A stretch of 8,182 nt of DNA. It comes from an uncultured Desulfovibrio sp. (GTDB lineage Bacteria > Desulfobacterota > Desulfovibrionia > Desulfovibrionales > Desulfovibrionaceae). Made by a program: the position numbers and the translations under genes. The notes beneath the pieces were generated by a model. It saw only the letters and a program-made list of their open reading frames with translations. It did no database searches and had not been told where the DNA came from. Shown in pieces: positions 7,009 through 8,182 of the stretch. Positions within the stretch are counted from its first letter, which is position 1, and the number at the start of each line of letters is the position of its first letter. The DNA lies in assembly GCA_947177085.1 (NCBI GenBank), contig CAMWTD010000093.1:1-8182 (forward strand), read 5' to 3'.

Positions 7009-8097
7009 TCATGCCCTCGCGTCGCTGGCGGGGATGTCTTCGCCGTCGAGGAGCTTCTGGAGCTCTTCCATGAATGCCGCAAGCAGGGCCTCCTGGCCGC
7101 GCGCCACGCGCACGACCTGGCCCTTGCGGAAAATGATGCCCTTGTCGCGGCCCCCGGCAAGGCCGATGTCCGCCTCGCGCGCCTCGCCGGGGCCATTGAC
7201 CACGCAGCCCATGACCGCCACCTTGATGGGCGCGGTGGCGGCGGCGAGGCGCTCCTCCACGGCGCGCAGGAGGGCGAAAAGATCTATCTCGGTGCGGCCG
7301 CAGGTGGGGCACGAAATGAGTTCCGGCCCCCGGGAGCGCAGCCCGAGCGAGCGCAGTATTTCCCAGGCCACCGCCACTTCCTCCACCGGGTCGGCGGTGA
7401 GCGAGACGCGCAGGGTGTCGCCGATGCCCTCATGGAGCAGGATGCCGAGCCCCACGGAGGACTTCACCGTGCCGCGCATGGAGCCCCCGGCCTCGGTGAC
7501 GCCGATGTGCAGGGGGCAGTCGCAGGCCGCGCGCATTTGCCGGTAGGCGGCGATGGTGTCCAGCACCGAGGAGGACTTGAGCGAGATCTTGACGTCGTAA
7601 AAACCGCGGCGCTCCAGAAGGCGCAGGTGGCCGAGCGCGCTCTCCACCAGAGCCTCGGGGCGCGGGCCGCCGAAGCGCTCCAGAAGCGGCTTTTCAAGCG
7701 AACCGCCGTTGACGCCGATGCGCATCACCGCGCCATGGGCCTTGGCCGCGTCCACCACGCGGTCCACATGGGCGGCGGGCCCGATATTGCCGGGATTGAT
7801 GCGCAGGCCCTCGAGGCCGGCCTCCAGGGCGGCGATGGCGAGGCGGTAATCGAAATGGATGTCCGCAATAAGCGGCACGGGCGAGCCGGCACGAATGGCG
7901 GGAAGCGCCTTCACCGCCGCCTCGTCGGGCACGGCCACGCGCACGGCCTCGCACCCCGCGGCCGCGAGGCGGCGTATCTGGGCCAGCGTCGCCTCCGCGT
8001 CGCGGGTATCGGTATTGGTCATGCTCTGCACCATCACAGGCGCACCGCCGCCAATACGCAAGATGCCGAGCCTGAGCTCGCGGCTGCTTGCGCCCAT
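7009..8097 (-). CDS. ispG: 4-hydroxy-3-methylbut-2-en-1-yl diphosphate synthase (MEP pathway, iron-sulfur enzyme)
   Basis: IspG (GcpE) reductively opens 2-C-methyl-D-erythritol 2,4-cyclodiphosphate (MEcPP) to HMBPP, the penultimate MEP step, using a [4Fe-4S] cluster and low-potential electrons. From the ATG at 8097-8095 it has 362 residues. Motifs: IGGGAPVMVQSMTNTDT near the N terminus, ADIHFDYRLAI, GLRINPGNIG, RIGVNGGSLEKPLL (TIM-barrel active-site loops), HIGVTEAGG, and the cluster-binding ISCPTCGRTEID with GCVVNGPGEAREADIG. The three ligating Cys and the GPGE Glu are all present (Cys263, Cys266, Cys298 and Glu305 with this start). The length fits the short bacterial class without the central insertion of plant or Chlamydia enzymes. 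The same frame stays open to the right edge, and a TTG at 8139 would add 14 residues; ATG is preferred because the remaining leader is the usual length and TTG has no Shine-Dalgarno. It is the first gene of the visible operon. Confidence 0.95.
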   Translation of the reverse strand: MGASSRELRLGILRIGGGAPVMVQSMTNTDTRDAEATLAQIRRLAAAGCEAVRVAVPDEAAVKALPAIRAGSPVPLIADIHFDYRLAIAALEAGLEGLRINPGNIGPAAHVDRVVDAAKAHGAVMRIGVNGGSLEKPLLERFGGPRPEALVESALGHLRLLERRGFYDVKISLKSSSVLDTIAAYRQMRAACDCPLHIGVTEAGGSMRGTVKSSVGLGILLHEGIGDTLRVSLTADPVEEVAVAWEILRSLGLRSRGPELISCPTCGRTEIDLFALLRAVEERLAAATAPIKVAVMGCVVNGPGEAREADIGLAGGRDKGIIFRKGQVVRVARGQEALLAAFMEELQKLLDGEDIPASDARA

Positions 8098-8147
8098 AGC
8101 GCCCCCATAGGTCCGTCGAACCGGAAAATCCTGACGCAATCGCAGTA

Positions 8148-8166
8148 GGGTCAGCTGGGCCGACCC
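8148..8166 (-). other. Small inverted repeat (hairpin) upstream of ispG
   Basis: On the minus strand the bases read GGGTCGGCCCAGCTGACCC, which can fold into an 8-bp stem (one G-T wobble) with a 3-base loop. No T-run follows on either strand, so it is not a standard intrinsic terminator. It lies about 50 bases before the chosen ispG ATG and could be part of the leader, the end of an upstream gene, or chance in GC-rich DNA. The rest of the region from 8098 to the right edge shows no recognisable promoter or gene. Confidence 0.35.
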
Positions 8167-8182
8167 CCTCGCGCGCGCGCCC

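Noticed and set aside
5233..8148. A 971-codon open frame on the plus strand opposite proS and ispG
   Set aside because: proS and ispG are in the same frame, and this reading is the antisense frame in which GC-rich codon use removes stops. Its translation is rich in His, Ala, Gly and Arg with no recognisable domain, while the minus-strand genes carry complete family motifs.
8169..8182. Alternating CG run at the right edge as a possible special DNA structure
   Set aside because: Only about 10 bases of alternation in very GC-rich DNA and cut by the window edge; no reason to see it as more than composition.

Overview
The window is a single, tightly packed run of seven genes, all on the minus strand, in very GC-rich DNA. 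The products are all bacterial. The high GC, the Shine-Dalgarno sites and the gene order (ispG, proS, xseA, an M23 peptidase, xseB, ispA, dxs) suggest a Desulfovibrio-like sulfate reducer (Desulfovibrionaceae). That assignment rests on remembered gene order and protein style, not on a database search. I see no mobile element, tRNA, rRNA, CRISPR array or phage gene.

Layout in transcription order, from high to low coordinates: about 85 bases of leader at the right edge, with a small hairpin and no clear promoter; ispG (MEP pathway, iron-sulfur enzyme); a 45-base gap; proS (prolyl-tRNA synthetase with an editing insertion); a 23-base gap; xseA (exonuclease VII large subunit); a secreted M23 peptidase; xseB (exonuclease VII small subunit); ispA (short-chain polyprenyl diphosphate synthase); and dxs, cut by the left edge after about 500 residues. 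The joints xseA/M23, M23/xseB and xseB/ispA are all 4-base ATGA stop-start overlaps, and ispA and dxs are 1 base apart. This strongly suggests one transcript with translational coupling.

Functionally the operon contains the first MEP step (Dxs: pyruvate plus glyceraldehyde 3-phosphate to DXP), a late MEP step (IspG: MEcPP to HMBPP) and the prenyl chain-elongation step (IspA). Together these supply precursors for quinones and for the undecaprenyl carrier of the cell wall. Between them lie translation (ProS), DNA repair (both exonuclease VII subunits) and cell-wall hydrolysis (M23). A link between isoprenoid supply and wall remodelling is possible but is inference. No previously undescribed system is evident. 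The most notable points are the envelope peptidase wedged between the two exonuclease VII subunit genes, the chain of overlaps, and a few start-codon ambiguities.
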